Assembly: GCA_021613535.1 (NCBI GenBank)
Contig: CP075494.1
Location: forward strand, 15,314,001-15,378,000
From: Adineta vaga
Lineage: Eukaryota; Rotifera
DNA: 64,000 nucleotides
Reading direction: 5' to 3'
The translations under genes were made by a program, and so were the position numbers. Under the pieces are notes generated by a model. The model was given only the letters and a program-made list of their open reading frames with translations. It searched no databases and had not been told where the DNA came from. Shown here one piece after another: positions 1 to 10,805 of the stretch; the stretch's first letter is position 1; every line of letters begins with the position of its first letter.

Positions 1-854
1 ATGAAGATGAAAGTATATGGCAATTATTCAAATATTTCTTGAAAAATAAAATTCAATAGAAGTTGACAGTAACGATCGTTCACTTAATTTGATGATTACT
101 AAAAAGAAAATCTACCTTGAATGTAAGAAAAATTAGTCTTATATAAAACGATACATTGTTATCAAAACTACTTGACTCGACCAAGTACGGCAATTAACTC
201 AAACATTTCATTACACGAATAGAAAAACAAAATATTCTCGTTCTAATGTCAAGGTAAAGTAAACAGATATTGTATCTTATTAAATGCATCAAAATATAAT
301 CGATGACAAAGTCAAACATTCTAACATGTTTCTCAAATATCTATCTTTTTTCTAAAGAGAAATTGTTTGTATACAGATGTTTTTATAATCGTCAAATCAA
401 TATTCTTTTCAAATAACGATCATGTTGATAATTATCTTTACCGTAGCCGGGGGAGAAAAACAAAACAAAAATATACCCCATAATATAATGTCTTCTATAT
501 GTTTTCATGACTTATCAGCTCGATGTAGAAAAAAGAAACGCACAAAAAACAATACAACCCTACTTGTACGATAGCTAATGCTCTTTTCTATCGACCCATA
601 CCAAAACTTGCCAATGACTAGTCAAATATAATAAACAAAACATAATTTTCCATCATAGAAATCGATCATGCATGACCTACTGTCTTGACGACTCAGAATG
701 AATAATTTCATTTCAATGATTGTTAGAATATAAATGTCATTGAAAAGTAATCGATCTAAAAATGTCATACGTACGAAACAAATGTGTTTTTTCTCTCAGG
801 ATTTTCTTTATGTAATACAAAAAAAAACAACAACAACAAAAGAAATAGAAAATT
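1..854. other. Intergenic, no gene seen
   Basis: AT-rich sequence downstream of the minus-strand POLR3G gene. I see no splice-consistent coding exon on either strand. The short open frames at 734-985 are shadows of the acidic terminal exon of POLR3G and of AT-rich sequence. Confidence 0.6.
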
Positions 855-1863
855 TTAATCTCCACCATCGCCACCATCATCGTCCAAATCATCACCATCT
901 TCATCGCCTGGATCAAAATATGAATGAATATAATCTGCTGCCTAAAAATAGAACAAAATTGTTCTTTTTTCAATACCAACAATAACGAAATTCATTTTTT
1001 ACTTCATCTTCATCCATATCTTCCTCTTCTTCTTCAGGAATTTCACCATCCACTTCATTTTCATTATCAGTTAACTTCTTTTTTTCTGCATCTAGACAAT
1101 AAACACCAACAAGTTTTGAATAAAAATCTTTCGTCAAAAATAAATCTTACTTTTCAATTTTCCTTCTTCATCGTTTTCATCAACTTCAACAGTTTCGTCT
1201 CGTTTTTCATCTCCACCTTCTTCTTCTTCTTCTTCTTCTTCATCATTTCCCGTTACTTTTTCTTCATACTTGAAAAAAATTTCAACATAAATTATTGTCT
1301 TCATTCAAAAATTCATAACATACACTATTGAAATCAATATTAAACGTTGTCTTCTTCTTTTTACTTGTCGTTGGTGAAATTTTCTTTTTTGAAATATTCG
1401 GTTTGATTGTTGATGAATTTTTGTTTATACGAGATGCTACTTTTAATTCTCGTGGTAAAAGTAACCATTCTAAAAGATTTTTGTTTTTAACCTCATCGAG
1501 ATCATTCAACTGAATCTTTACCTTCTTTCCATTTATTTAAAATGAAATTTCTTCTATAATCTTCTCGTGATGGATCATGTAGAGATCGAAAATTTGAATT
1601 GAAATTTGATTGTAATTTTAATTTATAATCATAATCATTGTTTGAATTTTCTGTCGATGAATCTAATGGATGAGGAGTATTGAGTAATTCCTTAAAAATA
1701 AAACTATACACATGTATAATTGACTTTTTCTTTTCTATTTTAATTTAAAAATTATACTTACAGGAAAGACTGGTGGTGGTTCAGTAACTGCAGCTGGTAA
1801 ACTATCTTTAGCTAGTTTTAATGTATCGATTGTAAATGAAGCATGACCACGGCCAAAAGCCAT
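855..1863 (-). CDS. POLR3G: RNA polymerase III subunit RPC7 (POLR3G-like)
   Basis: Subunit of the RPC3/RPC6/RPC7 initiation subcomplex of RNA polymerase III, acting in the nucleus. The start at 1863 gives MAFGRGHASF, then a PPPVFP motif at the end of exon 1 (1762-1863), as in metazoan RPC7. Exon 2 (1522-1690) ends in a KWKEE segment that joins exon 3 (1324-1469) as EEWLLLPRELK, matching the family's conserved W..LPRE block. Later exons are strongly acidic (runs of Glu/Asp) and the last reads AADYIHSYFDPGDEDGDD to a TAA at 855, the family's acidic DYI.SYF.DGDD tail. Exons 1-3 sum to 417 nt, in phase. There are six exons and introns of about 50-70 bp. It lies divergent from the RING gene across ~500 bp. 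Distinguishing POLR3G from its paralog POLR3GL is not possible here. Confidence 0.85.
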
Positions 1864-2360
1864 TGCTGATGAAATTTTCTTTAATTAAAGAAAGATTTTT
1901 AACTTGAACGAATGAAAGAAATTGCTTGGATAAGGTTTTTTATGGTATCGAATAAGGTGAATGACGCAAACAGAGGGCAGCAGTAGTCAAATCTATTGAT
2001 ATTGTGTTTTTTGTTCAATCATAAGAAAAAAAAGCGAAATAATAATCGAGTTCGCATAGGGATAAAACCACGTCATATTCTCATATGCTGAGAAACAAGA
2101 CGTCTTTGGATGATTAATAGAGTTTGAAATATTCATTTCAGACGTTTATCGAGTATGTTAAAATTTTATTATTCTAATTCTATTCTCTATTTAAAAAGTA
2201 TGTAAATAAAGCACCGAGAGTTCGTCCTATTCCACGTGATAAACGAAAAAAGAAAAGGAAGAAAAGAAGAAGAACAACAACAACAGAACATTCAACATAA
2301 GTTAAAAAGAGCAGAGTAATCTTAAGAAGTAATTTTATTTGCAAGGAAATCGAATACTTG
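1864..2360. promoter_or_regulatory. Divergent intergenic region
   Basis: About 500 bp between the divergent POLR3G and RING-finger genes, so it presumably holds both promoters. A purine-rich stretch (GAAGAAGAACAAC) lies just upstream of the plus-strand start. No TATA box or other element is convincing by eye. Confidence 0.4.
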
Positions 2361-3443
2361 ATGATGAATATTGACTATGAATATATTAATGAATCAGCTA
2401 TTGATGAAAATTATAAATGTTCTATTTGTATAAAACCATTTCAATATCCCGTTACTACTTCATGTGATCATACTTATTGTCAACAATGTATTCAACAATG
2501 GTTAAATCAAAATCATTCATTTTGTCCAACATGTCGACAAAAATTATCATCAAATGATTTAACACCCATAACTACTCGATTAGTATTAAATATGCTTGAT
2601 AAACTTCTTGTTAAATGTCCACAATGTGGAACAAATGAAATTGAACGTGGTAATTTGAATGATCATATTAAAAAAATCTGTTCAAAGAGTATTCTTCTCT
2701 GTAAAGCATCAGATATTCAATGTCCATGATCAGGTACACGTGATGAATTTAATAAACATCTATCTATATGTAATTATGAACAATTACGACCTGTACTTAA
2801 TCAATTAATTTGTGCAAATAAACAATTTGAACAGCAAATTCAATCACTTACTAAACATGTTCGAACTTTACAAGTTTCTAGTAAGTTTCTATTCAAGTCT
2901 TATTCTTTCATAGTGTTTATATATAAATATTCTCTAGTATCACATCCAACAAATCGTTTGATAACATTTGATAAACTAACAGATAATAAAAATGAAAATG
3001 ATTCAGGATTGATTCCTGAGTTTTATCAAAATTTACGATGGACTAATGTTTGGTATATGGATGAACGATGGGTAAAAATAAATCATTCTCTTAGTGGATG
3101 GAAAAATGCTTATACACATGATCATACATGTATAGCATTTAATGAAAAAGGAAATTCAATGAAAATTTCTTCAAAACATAAAGATATTGAAACATTTTCA
3201 TTAATTTCATTTGAAGCAACGGCTGCTTGGCATGATAATCTACAGATAAATGTTCTCGGAAGACGAATGAAACAAGAAATACATTCACTAATTATTAATT
3301 TACAATTCAATTATTCACAAGTATTTCAATTTGATTGGAAAAATATTGATGAAATTAAATTTCTTCCAATCAATGGTACACAACATCCTGGTGTGGACTA
3401 TGAAGAGAAATATTTTGCATTGACTTGGATTATGTTAGGATAA
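2361..3443 (+). pseudogene. RING-HC / TRAF-type zinc finger protein with in-frame TGA
   Basis: Probable E3 ubiquitin ligase-like protein. Residues ~18-60 form a RING-HC finger: CSIC, then CDHTYCQQC, then CPTC. A TRAF-type Cys/His region follows (CPQCG..., C.ASDIQCP). At 2727-2729 the frame meets TGA exactly where this zinc-finger family usually has Trp after CP; the same frame then continues (SGTRDEFNKHLSIC), so the break is a single codon. The second exon starts at 2938 after a 57-bp intron (2881-2937). It encodes ~168 residues with LRWTNVWYMDERW, AAWHDNLQINVLGRR and FDWKNIDEIKFLPINGTQHPG. This C-terminal domain is not a MATH domain and I cannot name it. A TGG to TGA nonsense change, a sequence error, or an atypical 33-nt intron (2703-2735) could each explain the break. 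I call it a probable young pseudogene. Confidence 0.6.
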
Positions 3444-3858
3444 GATTTAATTTGAATATGAAAAGAAAATGTTTGTATGACTTAGATATTCGCTTGACAA
3501 TACTCCATATCTGATAACAGCATTTCAGCGAAATGATATCAATGCTATTCTTTTCGTGAAAATTTACAAGAAAAATGTTTCTTTTTTTTCCGTTTTATTT
3601 CGACACATAAAATATGATATAGGTATTGACTTGTAATGCCCTCTGTTGAATGTTTCTAATGATTATTTTTGAGGATAGAATAATTCTAAAATGGCGTTAT
3701 TCTATATTTGGTAAACTATGATCCAATGACTAGCTGCAAAGAAAGAAGGGCGTAGGCAGAAGTAGCAGCTGAGAAGTGAATTATTCTATTTACTTTTTCT
3801 ATCTCTCCGAATTTATATTTGTCACATTGACAGCGTTCGTTTGTGTTTAATTGTAATC
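3444..3858. other. Intergenic
   Basis: About 410 bp between the RING gene and UBE2J2, same orientation. It presumably contains the UBE2J2 promoter; no distinct element seen. Confidence 0.4.
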
Positions 3859-4680
3859 ATGTCGATGAAATCAAATTCAGCATTTCAACGTCTACAAGCT
3901 GAATATCGACGCTTGTCAAAAGATCCTGTTCCTTATTTAACAGCACAGCCATTATCATCGAATCTATTAGAATGGCGTTATGTTGTACGTGGACCAAGTG
4001 AAACACCTTACGAAGGTGGAATTTATCAAGGGAAAATTGTTTTTCCTTTTGAATATCCTTATAAACCACCGAGTATGAAACTTAATGAATATTTATTTGT
4101 TTTTTTATTAAATAAGGATTATTATTTTAGGTATTTATATGTTAACACCAAATGGACGATTTAAAACGAATACAAGTTTATGTTTAACTATAACATCATT
4201 TCATCCTGATTCATGGAATCCATCATGGTATGTTTATTTTTCTTTGATTGAAATTGAATTAAATTGAATTGTGTGTTCTATCTGTTCAGGTCGATTTCAT
4301 CAATATTGAATGGTTTTTTAAGTTTTATGTGTGATACAAGTGCAACATATGGAAGTATTGAAACAACATACGCACAAAAACGTAAATGTGCTTATGATTC
4401 ATTAGCATTTAATATACAAGATCCGATTTTTTGTGAATTATTTCCTGAAATAACTGATGAAATCAAAAAGATTCTTGAAGAACGAACTGCAAAATTATCT
4501 ACCGTTAATTCGATTTCTAATGAACAAGAACAAACATCAATATCATCAACAATGAATAGTGCAACAACATCAACATCTTGGCTCAATACTCTAATTGGAA
4601 ATTTAATGATTCTCGTTTGTTTAGCAGCATTTGCTGTTATCGTTCGATTTATACTTAATTCTACTGGTGAAATACAGTAA
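3859..4680 (+). CDS. UBE2J2: Ubiquitin-conjugating enzyme E2 J2 (Ubc6-type, ERAD)
   Basis: Tail-anchored E2 of the ER membrane that conjugates ubiquitin for ER-associated degradation. Three exons: 3859-4072, 4131-4227, 4290-4680; total 702 nt, 233 residues. The UBC fold reads FQRLQAEYRRLSKDPVPYL, then EWRYVVRGP, TPYEGG, PPSIYMLTPNGRF. The catalytic Cys lies in NTSLCLTITSFHPDSWNPSW, equivalent to the active-site Cys of human UBE2J2. YGSIET and SLAFN motifs follow, then FCELFPEI. A hydrophobic C-terminal segment (LIGNLMILVCLAAFAVIVRF) is the tail anchor. The start at 3859 (MSMKSNSAF) gives the family's usual N-terminus. Only ~150 bp separate it from the NEK gene downstream. Intact, with all key residues. 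Confidence 0.95.
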
Positions 4681-4834
4681 AAATATCAACAGAGATTCGA
4701 TTTCAAGCTACAATATTTTCATTCATTTTGTTTCTTCTTTTTCTCAATGTATAAATAAATTTCTAAACAACTAAAACCCAATTATTTGAACGTTTCTTCA
4801 GAGAATTTTGTCTTCATATTCTGTATTTTTAGAT

Positions 4835-6225
4835 ATGAGTATTCAAAATAATGTTGTTGGCCCTGTATCAGCTCAAGGTGTATCGGATCCATATGGAGCA
4901 TTAAGAAATTTTGAAATTCTCAGAAAATTAGGTCATGGACATTTTTCCGTTGTTTTTTCAGCAAAAAGTCGAGTGAATAATGTTTGTGTTGCTTTAAAAA
5001 AAGTTGAGGTAAGATTCCTTTGGTATTAATATGAAAATTCGATTGAACAAATTCTTTTAGTTGAGTCAAATGGCTGACGCAAAAGCGATTGATGATTGTA
5101 AACGTGAAATAAGTTTACTTCAAGTAAGAATTTCTTTCAATTGATGAGAAAGTTTTTTTTTCTCATATCAATTCTTTTAGCAACTTAATCATCCAAATGT
5201 GATTAAATACATATCTCATTTTGTTGAAGATAATGATTTGTATATTGTTTTGGTAAGATTATTTTTAAAGAATCATCTTTTCGTTTATATGAAATCAATT
5301 TATTTAGGAATTGGCAAGTGCAGGTGATTTAGCTCAAATGATTAAACATTTCATTAAATCAAATAAACGAATGACAGAAAAAACAATATGGAAATTTTTC
5401 AGTCAAATCTGTAGTGGACTTGAACATATGCATTCGAAACGAATAATGCATCGAGGTAGTTCGTTTTTTCGATTTACTAAATGAAAACGAATGTTTTCCT
5501 TTTTGTTAGATATCAAACCAGCAAATATTTTTGTTAGTGCAGAAGGTATCGTTCGATTAGGTGATCTTGGATTAGGTACGTATCAACAAAATGGAACTGA
5601 ATTTTTAATTATTCTGTTTTCATAGGTCGATTTTTTGGTTCACAAACGAATTCAGCATATTCAATGGTTGGAACACCGTAGGTTGCAATTCTTGATGAAA
5701 CAGATGATTCTCTTCTTTTTTTAAATAGATATTATATGTCACCTGAACGCATACAAGAACATGTTGTTGGTTATGATTTTCGATCTGATATCTGGTCTCT
5801 TGGTTGCATTTTATATGAAGTAATTAATCAATTTATAACTCTTTGCAGATATCTCAATTTTATTTATTTAGATGGCTGCACTTCGTTCGCCATTCTATGG
5901 TGAAAATTTGAATCTCATTTTATTACGTAAAAAGATTGAAGCACTTGATTATGTTCCATTACCAGCTAATATCTTTTCACATGAAGTTTGTATTTTCAAT
6001 CTTAAAAGAAAAGAATAAATCGTTTTCTTTTAGCTTCGTCATCTTGTTGCCAGTTGTCTTGTCTTAGATCCTGATCGACGTCCATATATCAATGAAGTGA
6101 ATACTGTCGCTCAAGCAATGTTTGCAAGATTTGTTGAACAAGCAAATGCAAATAATAATACACCAACACCAACATCACGAAATGATTCAGCTAGTGGAAG
6201 TGTTACACCTGTTAATAATCGATAA
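4835..6225 (+). CDS. NEK7: NIMA-related kinase NEK6/NEK7
   Basis: Ser/Thr kinase of the NEK6/7 branch, which in animals acts in mitotic spindle and centrosome regulation. Nine exons (4835-5008, 5061-5123, 5181-5252, 5308-5455, 5510-5575, 5626-5677, 5729-5819, 5872-5985, 6034-6225) sum to 972 nt, 323 residues. Visible motifs: Gly-loop LGHGHFSVVFSA, VALKKVE with the ATP lysine, HRDIKPAN catalytic loop, GDLGLGRFF (DLG in place of DFG, as in NEK6/7), activation loop SMVGTPYYMSPE with the conserved Ser, [22 protein letters not shown]. A Ser/Thr/Asn-rich tail of ~30 residues extends past the usual NEK7 end. NEK6 and NEK7 cannot be told apart in an invertebrate. TTTTTAG lies directly before the ATG region, see findings. 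Confidence 0.93.
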
Positions 6226-7194
6226 CTGATTGTGATATCTTTTCTTACTTTATTCATATCCGTCCATTTTTTTCAAATACAGTGAGAATGTAGACATATT
6301 CATTTTTGACCGGTCTTATCATCGTTTTCTTTCCGAACCTACACATACAAACACATACATATGATAATCAATATAATATTAATGTTGTATAGTTTACTTT
6401 ATATTTTCTTGATTTTTAATATTTTCTTTCATTAAACACAATTAACATTCTTGTTTGTAGAACATTTTCGAATTATTTTTCTTTTCTCTGATATTGATTC
6501 GATCGGTTTTGTTTGTTCTTTCTTTTTTTCTCTTTTTGTGTATATTACGAATGTGTTGGACAAAAGCAACGAATGAGAAATATAGATATATATATACACA
6601 ACTTCAAAGAAAAATATTAAAATTTTGATATCATGAATGTATGTTTTAAATCATTATGAAGTGATATTCATTTGTACAGATCGAACTTACTGTATGCTTT
6701 GAAGTCTGGATCATAATTCTCTTTGCTAATTAACGTCACATTTTGATGGCACAATGCGATATTTGGAAATTTATAATTCAGAAAATGACAATAAGAAATG
6801 TGAAAGAATTTGATGTCGAAGAGAAAGTTATTTCATAGGAACGAAATGAAACAAATGTAAGAATTTCATATGAATATGAACATTTATATAGTGACAGGTA
6901 ACGCTCATCCGTAGGATTCGCTGTCCCCTCTCTGAAAGAACTATAATGATGATTAACGCATCTATATTCTTTAAAAAAAACTCTCTTAAAGAGAAGAAAC
7001 ACTCGTCAAAATTTCTTTTCTTGATTTTATGTTTTGATTTTGTTCAGCATCATTGAAAACCTCGAGTTCCAAATTTTAGCACATCTGGTTGAACGAATAA
7101 AAAAAGACATAAATTTTACTGACAACCACTCCCGAAACTATTTTGAGATTTGTCAAAAAGTATGCCCAGAAATCGAGATTTATTTAGACTCTAA
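6226..7194. other. Intergenic 3' flank of NEK gene
   Basis: AT-rich, with AATAAA-like polyadenylation candidates but no convincing gene. The open frame near 7034-7270 has no ATG and no recognisable domain. Confidence 0.4.
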
Positions 7195-7257
7195 CCCAGG
7201 TCGACCAATCGGATACTCGAATCCGATCGGATCCAATATCGGATTTGTCGACCTGGG
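7195..7257. repeat. 63-bp nested palindrome
   Basis: CCCAGGTCGAC at 7195-7205 pairs exactly with GTCGACCTGGG at 7247-7257. The inner part repeats the pattern imperfectly (AATCGGATA versus TATCGGATT) around a central ATCCGATCGGAT palindrome. It can form a hairpin or cruciform. Possibly a fragment of a foldback transposon. Confidence 0.7.
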
Positions 7258-8810
7258 AAAAGCTTTATGAAATTATTCGTTTAATGTACTAAAAGATACA
7301 GCATCGAAAACTGAACAAAATCCTCTATTTATATATTCTTTCTGTGGACCGATCGGTACTAGTCGAACATTAAAAATACGTAAATTTGATAAATATAATG
7401 ATATTAATTGTTTTTATCTATTCTCTGAAAGAAGAAAAGGAGTGATCCAAAACCTTTTCGGGTTCTGCAACATCTCCAGAGCAGAAAAAGTTCTGTATGA
7501 CATATGAGAAACCAAGAAAGGTTCTGGGCAACAATTCTAAACTATGAAGAGTCCTGTCAGTCATCCCTTAAACAACAGAAGGTTTAGTTATTTTTCTACT
7601 GAAGCTTGAAAACTCCTTCGTGAGACGAAACTGAATCCCGACCCTAAATAGTTCTGTTTTATTTATTTTGAACCAAAGGGGTTCTGCCCAAAAATACTCA
7701 GTTTGAAAGGGTTCGGTCTGATAATATTGAATCATAGAGATTTTTTCCTTCGACGTTACTGAATGTAAAGTTTCTTATCTAAAATCCGCAACCTGATATA
7801 GCTGTCCCAGTGAATGTTGGAGTATCGTAAGTTTCCTTAACTGAAGAAGAGAGTCATACACTCAAAAAATGTATATACGTTCGTTTGTTCATGCAAATTA
7901 ACAACAATTTAACAACTTTCTTTTCTCTTTTGAGTTTTGTCATAACAAAAAACGGAAATGCTTTGGCCATTTCCAGTTGTCAATAACGATCTTAGGTATG
8001 AACTGAACAACTTAATGTTTTGCATCGACGATGGTGGGAGTCCATTATCAGTATATGATTATTCCAAGCAATTTTTCAGTCATCCAAATCTGAGGGAGGT
8101 TTTTCTCTTATTATTTACATGCAACAAAATCATGTTCAGACCAGTTACAAGTTAACAGAGAACGACTCTAATATAGCTCAAACTAACTTATATGTTATGT
8201 CAACAATAGAGGGTAGGAGTTGATCAGCTGAAGTCCATGAACTCTGATGAAATGAACTAAAGAACTATTCAAAAGTTTATCATTTCACCGAGCTCAATCT
8301 TTTGAAAATATTCTTTACAACTAAAATGATCTTTTTCAGCGGTTCCTCTATTCGATTATGTAGAGATATCACGCAGTCATCAACTGATAGTATGTAGAGG
8401 TATTTGCATACCCTTGAGCATAGAAGATATCTTTATATAATGAGACTAGCAGACAGGGACGGGCTGAGGATTTTATAATACCCGAAAATTTAACTTCAAA
8501 GCATGGGTCCCGCATGAAACTTATGAAGTATGATAAGTGACCCAAATGGTGACTTTTTACCAAAAATATTTTGTGATTGAAGTTTGCGAAAAAAAATTCT
8601 TTTAATTGCTACACCCAACTTTTGTTTTTGGTTTAAGCAGTACTCAGAGATTCTTAGAATGTTATCGGAATCTACATCGAATTTCATCCACAGATTTCAA
8701 GTCTTTCAGAAGCTATCAAGAGATATATTCAATACGACTTGTTCAATCCCTCTTTCTATTCGGACAGCTTTCGAAACTAAATATCATATGAAGTATTTCT
8801 TATTGTTGTA
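7258..8810. repeat. Gene-free region with GGTTCTG-type repeat debris
   Basis: Between about 7440 and 7750 the motif GGTTCTG/GGGTTC/AACCTTTT recurs irregularly on both strands and a TTGAAAACTCCTT tail occurs near 7605. The same vocabulary is seen at 9500-9600 and 56793-56909, suggesting a decayed interspersed repeat. The rest shows no coding signal I can support. Confidence 0.4.
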
Positions 8811-9261
8811 TAGGTACATATCGATCTCTGATTAAGAGTAAGTAATATTTCAAATACGAAATGAAACATTCTCTATTATCATTTAGGTTTGTATAGATAT
8901 GTGGGTAAAAATGAGTTATTTTCAAAACAATATGTTAAATATTTATTGTTATCATTTCGGTTCATAGCCATATCTAATTAAAGTTGAATGATATTTTGAA
9001 TTTTAGATTAAATATTTTCTATTGTCATTTAGATTCAGATCGAAAGTCTAACGAAATATGAGTTATATTTTATATAGAAAACTAAATATTTTCTTCTTTT
9101 ATATTTAGACCGATCTATATTGCACAGAAATGGTAAGTGGGATATTAGAAACAAAATAAGTAGAATGATTTTCTTTTTATATCTAGGTTGATTTGTACAC
9201 GTATTCAAGTACTGCAAGTGCGTCTGTTTATATTACAAGGTCAAAAACAGACTGAGAAAGT
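8811..9261. repeat. Degenerate tandem repeat, ~73-78 bp period, six copies
   Basis: A block beginning (T)AGGTT-like and ending in TATT...TCTATTGTCATTTAG recurs with starts at about 8811, 8884, 8957, 9030, 9106 and 9184 (spacings 73, 73, 73, 76, 78). Copies are diverged. The last copy runs into the left arm of the foldback at 9162-9433. No coding frame runs through it. Confidence 0.6.
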
Positions 9262-9433
9262 GATTTATGTTAGGGCTGAATTGAGCCAATCGGCAGCAAG
9301 CAAAAAGCGTGATTCGACTGTAGCTTAATTCACTTTTTCGGTCTATTTGAGAACTTAACATAAACAGACGCACTTGCAACACTGGAATATGTGTACAAAT
9401 CAACATAGATATAAAGAGAAAATAATTTTCTGA
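9162..9433. mobile_element. Foldback (MITE-like) element, ~100-bp arms
   Basis: The left arm (~9162-9263) is the reverse complement, with scattered mismatches, of the right arm (~9330-9433); GCAAGTGCGTCTGTTTAT is an exact shared core, flanked by TTGATTTGTACAC. A ~65-bp spacer separates the arms. No transposase is encoded. No clear target-site duplication was found. Confidence 0.65.
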
Positions 9434-9494
9434 AAAACCATTTAACACACCTTTTATGTCAGACTGAAACTTATTTTGTATAGAATAATGATAA

Positions 9495-9600
9495 GTTCTG
9501 TTAGGTTTTAACAGAACCCTCTATGAGCCAGAACCTTTTTGTGGGTTCTGAATTTTACCAGCGGGCCGAACCCCCAAAAAGGTTCTGGAAAACTCCTTTT
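9495..9600. repeat. Short inverted repeats of the GGTTCTG family
   Basis: CAGAACCTTTTTGTGGGTTC (9529-9548) and GAACCCCCAAAAAGGTTCTG (9568-9587) are inverted copies with one mismatch over 20 bp. A smaller pair, GTTCTGTTA/TAACAGAAC, lies just upstream. The block ends GAAAACTCCTTTTTT, as does the insert at 56793-56909. Confidence 0.6.
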
Positions 9601-10805
9601 TTATTTTCGGATTTGAATTTAAAAGATGCATATGTCAAATTAATCAACATCATGTCATACAAATTTGGTTGTGTAGGACCATATTGACGTAATAAATTTA
9701 CTGATAAATAACGAAATTATGGAACACACGATAATAAACAAATCAATTGATTACAATATATTGAATTATCAACGAGTAAATATTCCATTGAGCTATATGA
9801 GAAAGTCATAATGTATTGTGTATATTTCGGAAAGTATAGAAGCAGTTGATCTCAAATTGTGTCGAAGGAAAATAATATGAAAGTGTTCCACAATAGATTT
9901 TTAATGTTGAGAGAATCTGAAATAAAACATAGTTTCTCGTAATATTAACGTAAGATACGCTCAAATGAGAATTAAATAGGTTTCGAAAAAAACAGTCGAG
10001 TATTCCAGAAGGTCTTCTGTTGTAAACCTAGATTTATATAAATGAATAGACAACATTATTCTATAGAAGAATAAAATAATAGGGATCTATCGAAAGACGA
10101 TAATGAGAAGGATATATCACATGATGCTTTAAACAAATATTACCTTCAAAGACAATGATCAAAAAAGATTAGAACACTTATGATAATTAAATGAAAATAG
10201 AGTTGCTCCAATAAATTACTGCTTGTCTATAAATAAGAAACAAAATGAGTAGAAATATAGATGAGATTTACGGAATATTCATTTTGAATTTTGTTCTCAT
10301 TTCGTAAGTCTAAATATGGAAGTTTTTTTTATCTCTTTTGCCATGAAAGTAGAAAAGAAAAACTTCTTCTACGCAAGACATCAACATTATTATTTGTTTT
10401 CATTAGAATTTTAAACATTGAAAAAAGAACGAACAATCATATACTCTATAATTTTGGTCAAAATGTATATGTTTTCTGATAGAAGACAAAGTTTTTATCT
10501 GGAAACATCAAGTATTAATAAATAAAGAAAAAGAGTTTATTGAATTTTTTGTATGGATTCAATAGTTATTTACCTAATTATGACAATGGATAATATCCGT
10601 TTACAATCGATTATTTTAAAATTTACAAGCTCGTCTTTCGAATGACGTTTGATAATGTCTTCATTTTTATCTTGGTTATGATGCAACACTCGTTTGAATT
10701 CTCATTGCTTGGATGCTGTGAAATTGTTCAAAGGTTATAGGTAACTATTATACGAATTCGATATTTTTTACAAATATATTTAGAGCATTGCAATCAAAAT
10801 TGATT
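9601..10805. other. Gene-free AT-rich region
   Basis: No exon with consistent frame and splice signals on either strand, and no long repeat seen. Confidence 0.4.

Noticed and set aside
734-985. His/Asn-rich plus-strand frame
   Set aside because: Antisense of the acidic last exon of POLR3G.
1470-1521. Apparent frameshift in POLR3G between KWKEG and EWLLLPREL
   Set aside because: A 52-bp GT-AG intron (1470-1521) removes it and restores the family motif KEEWLLLPREL.
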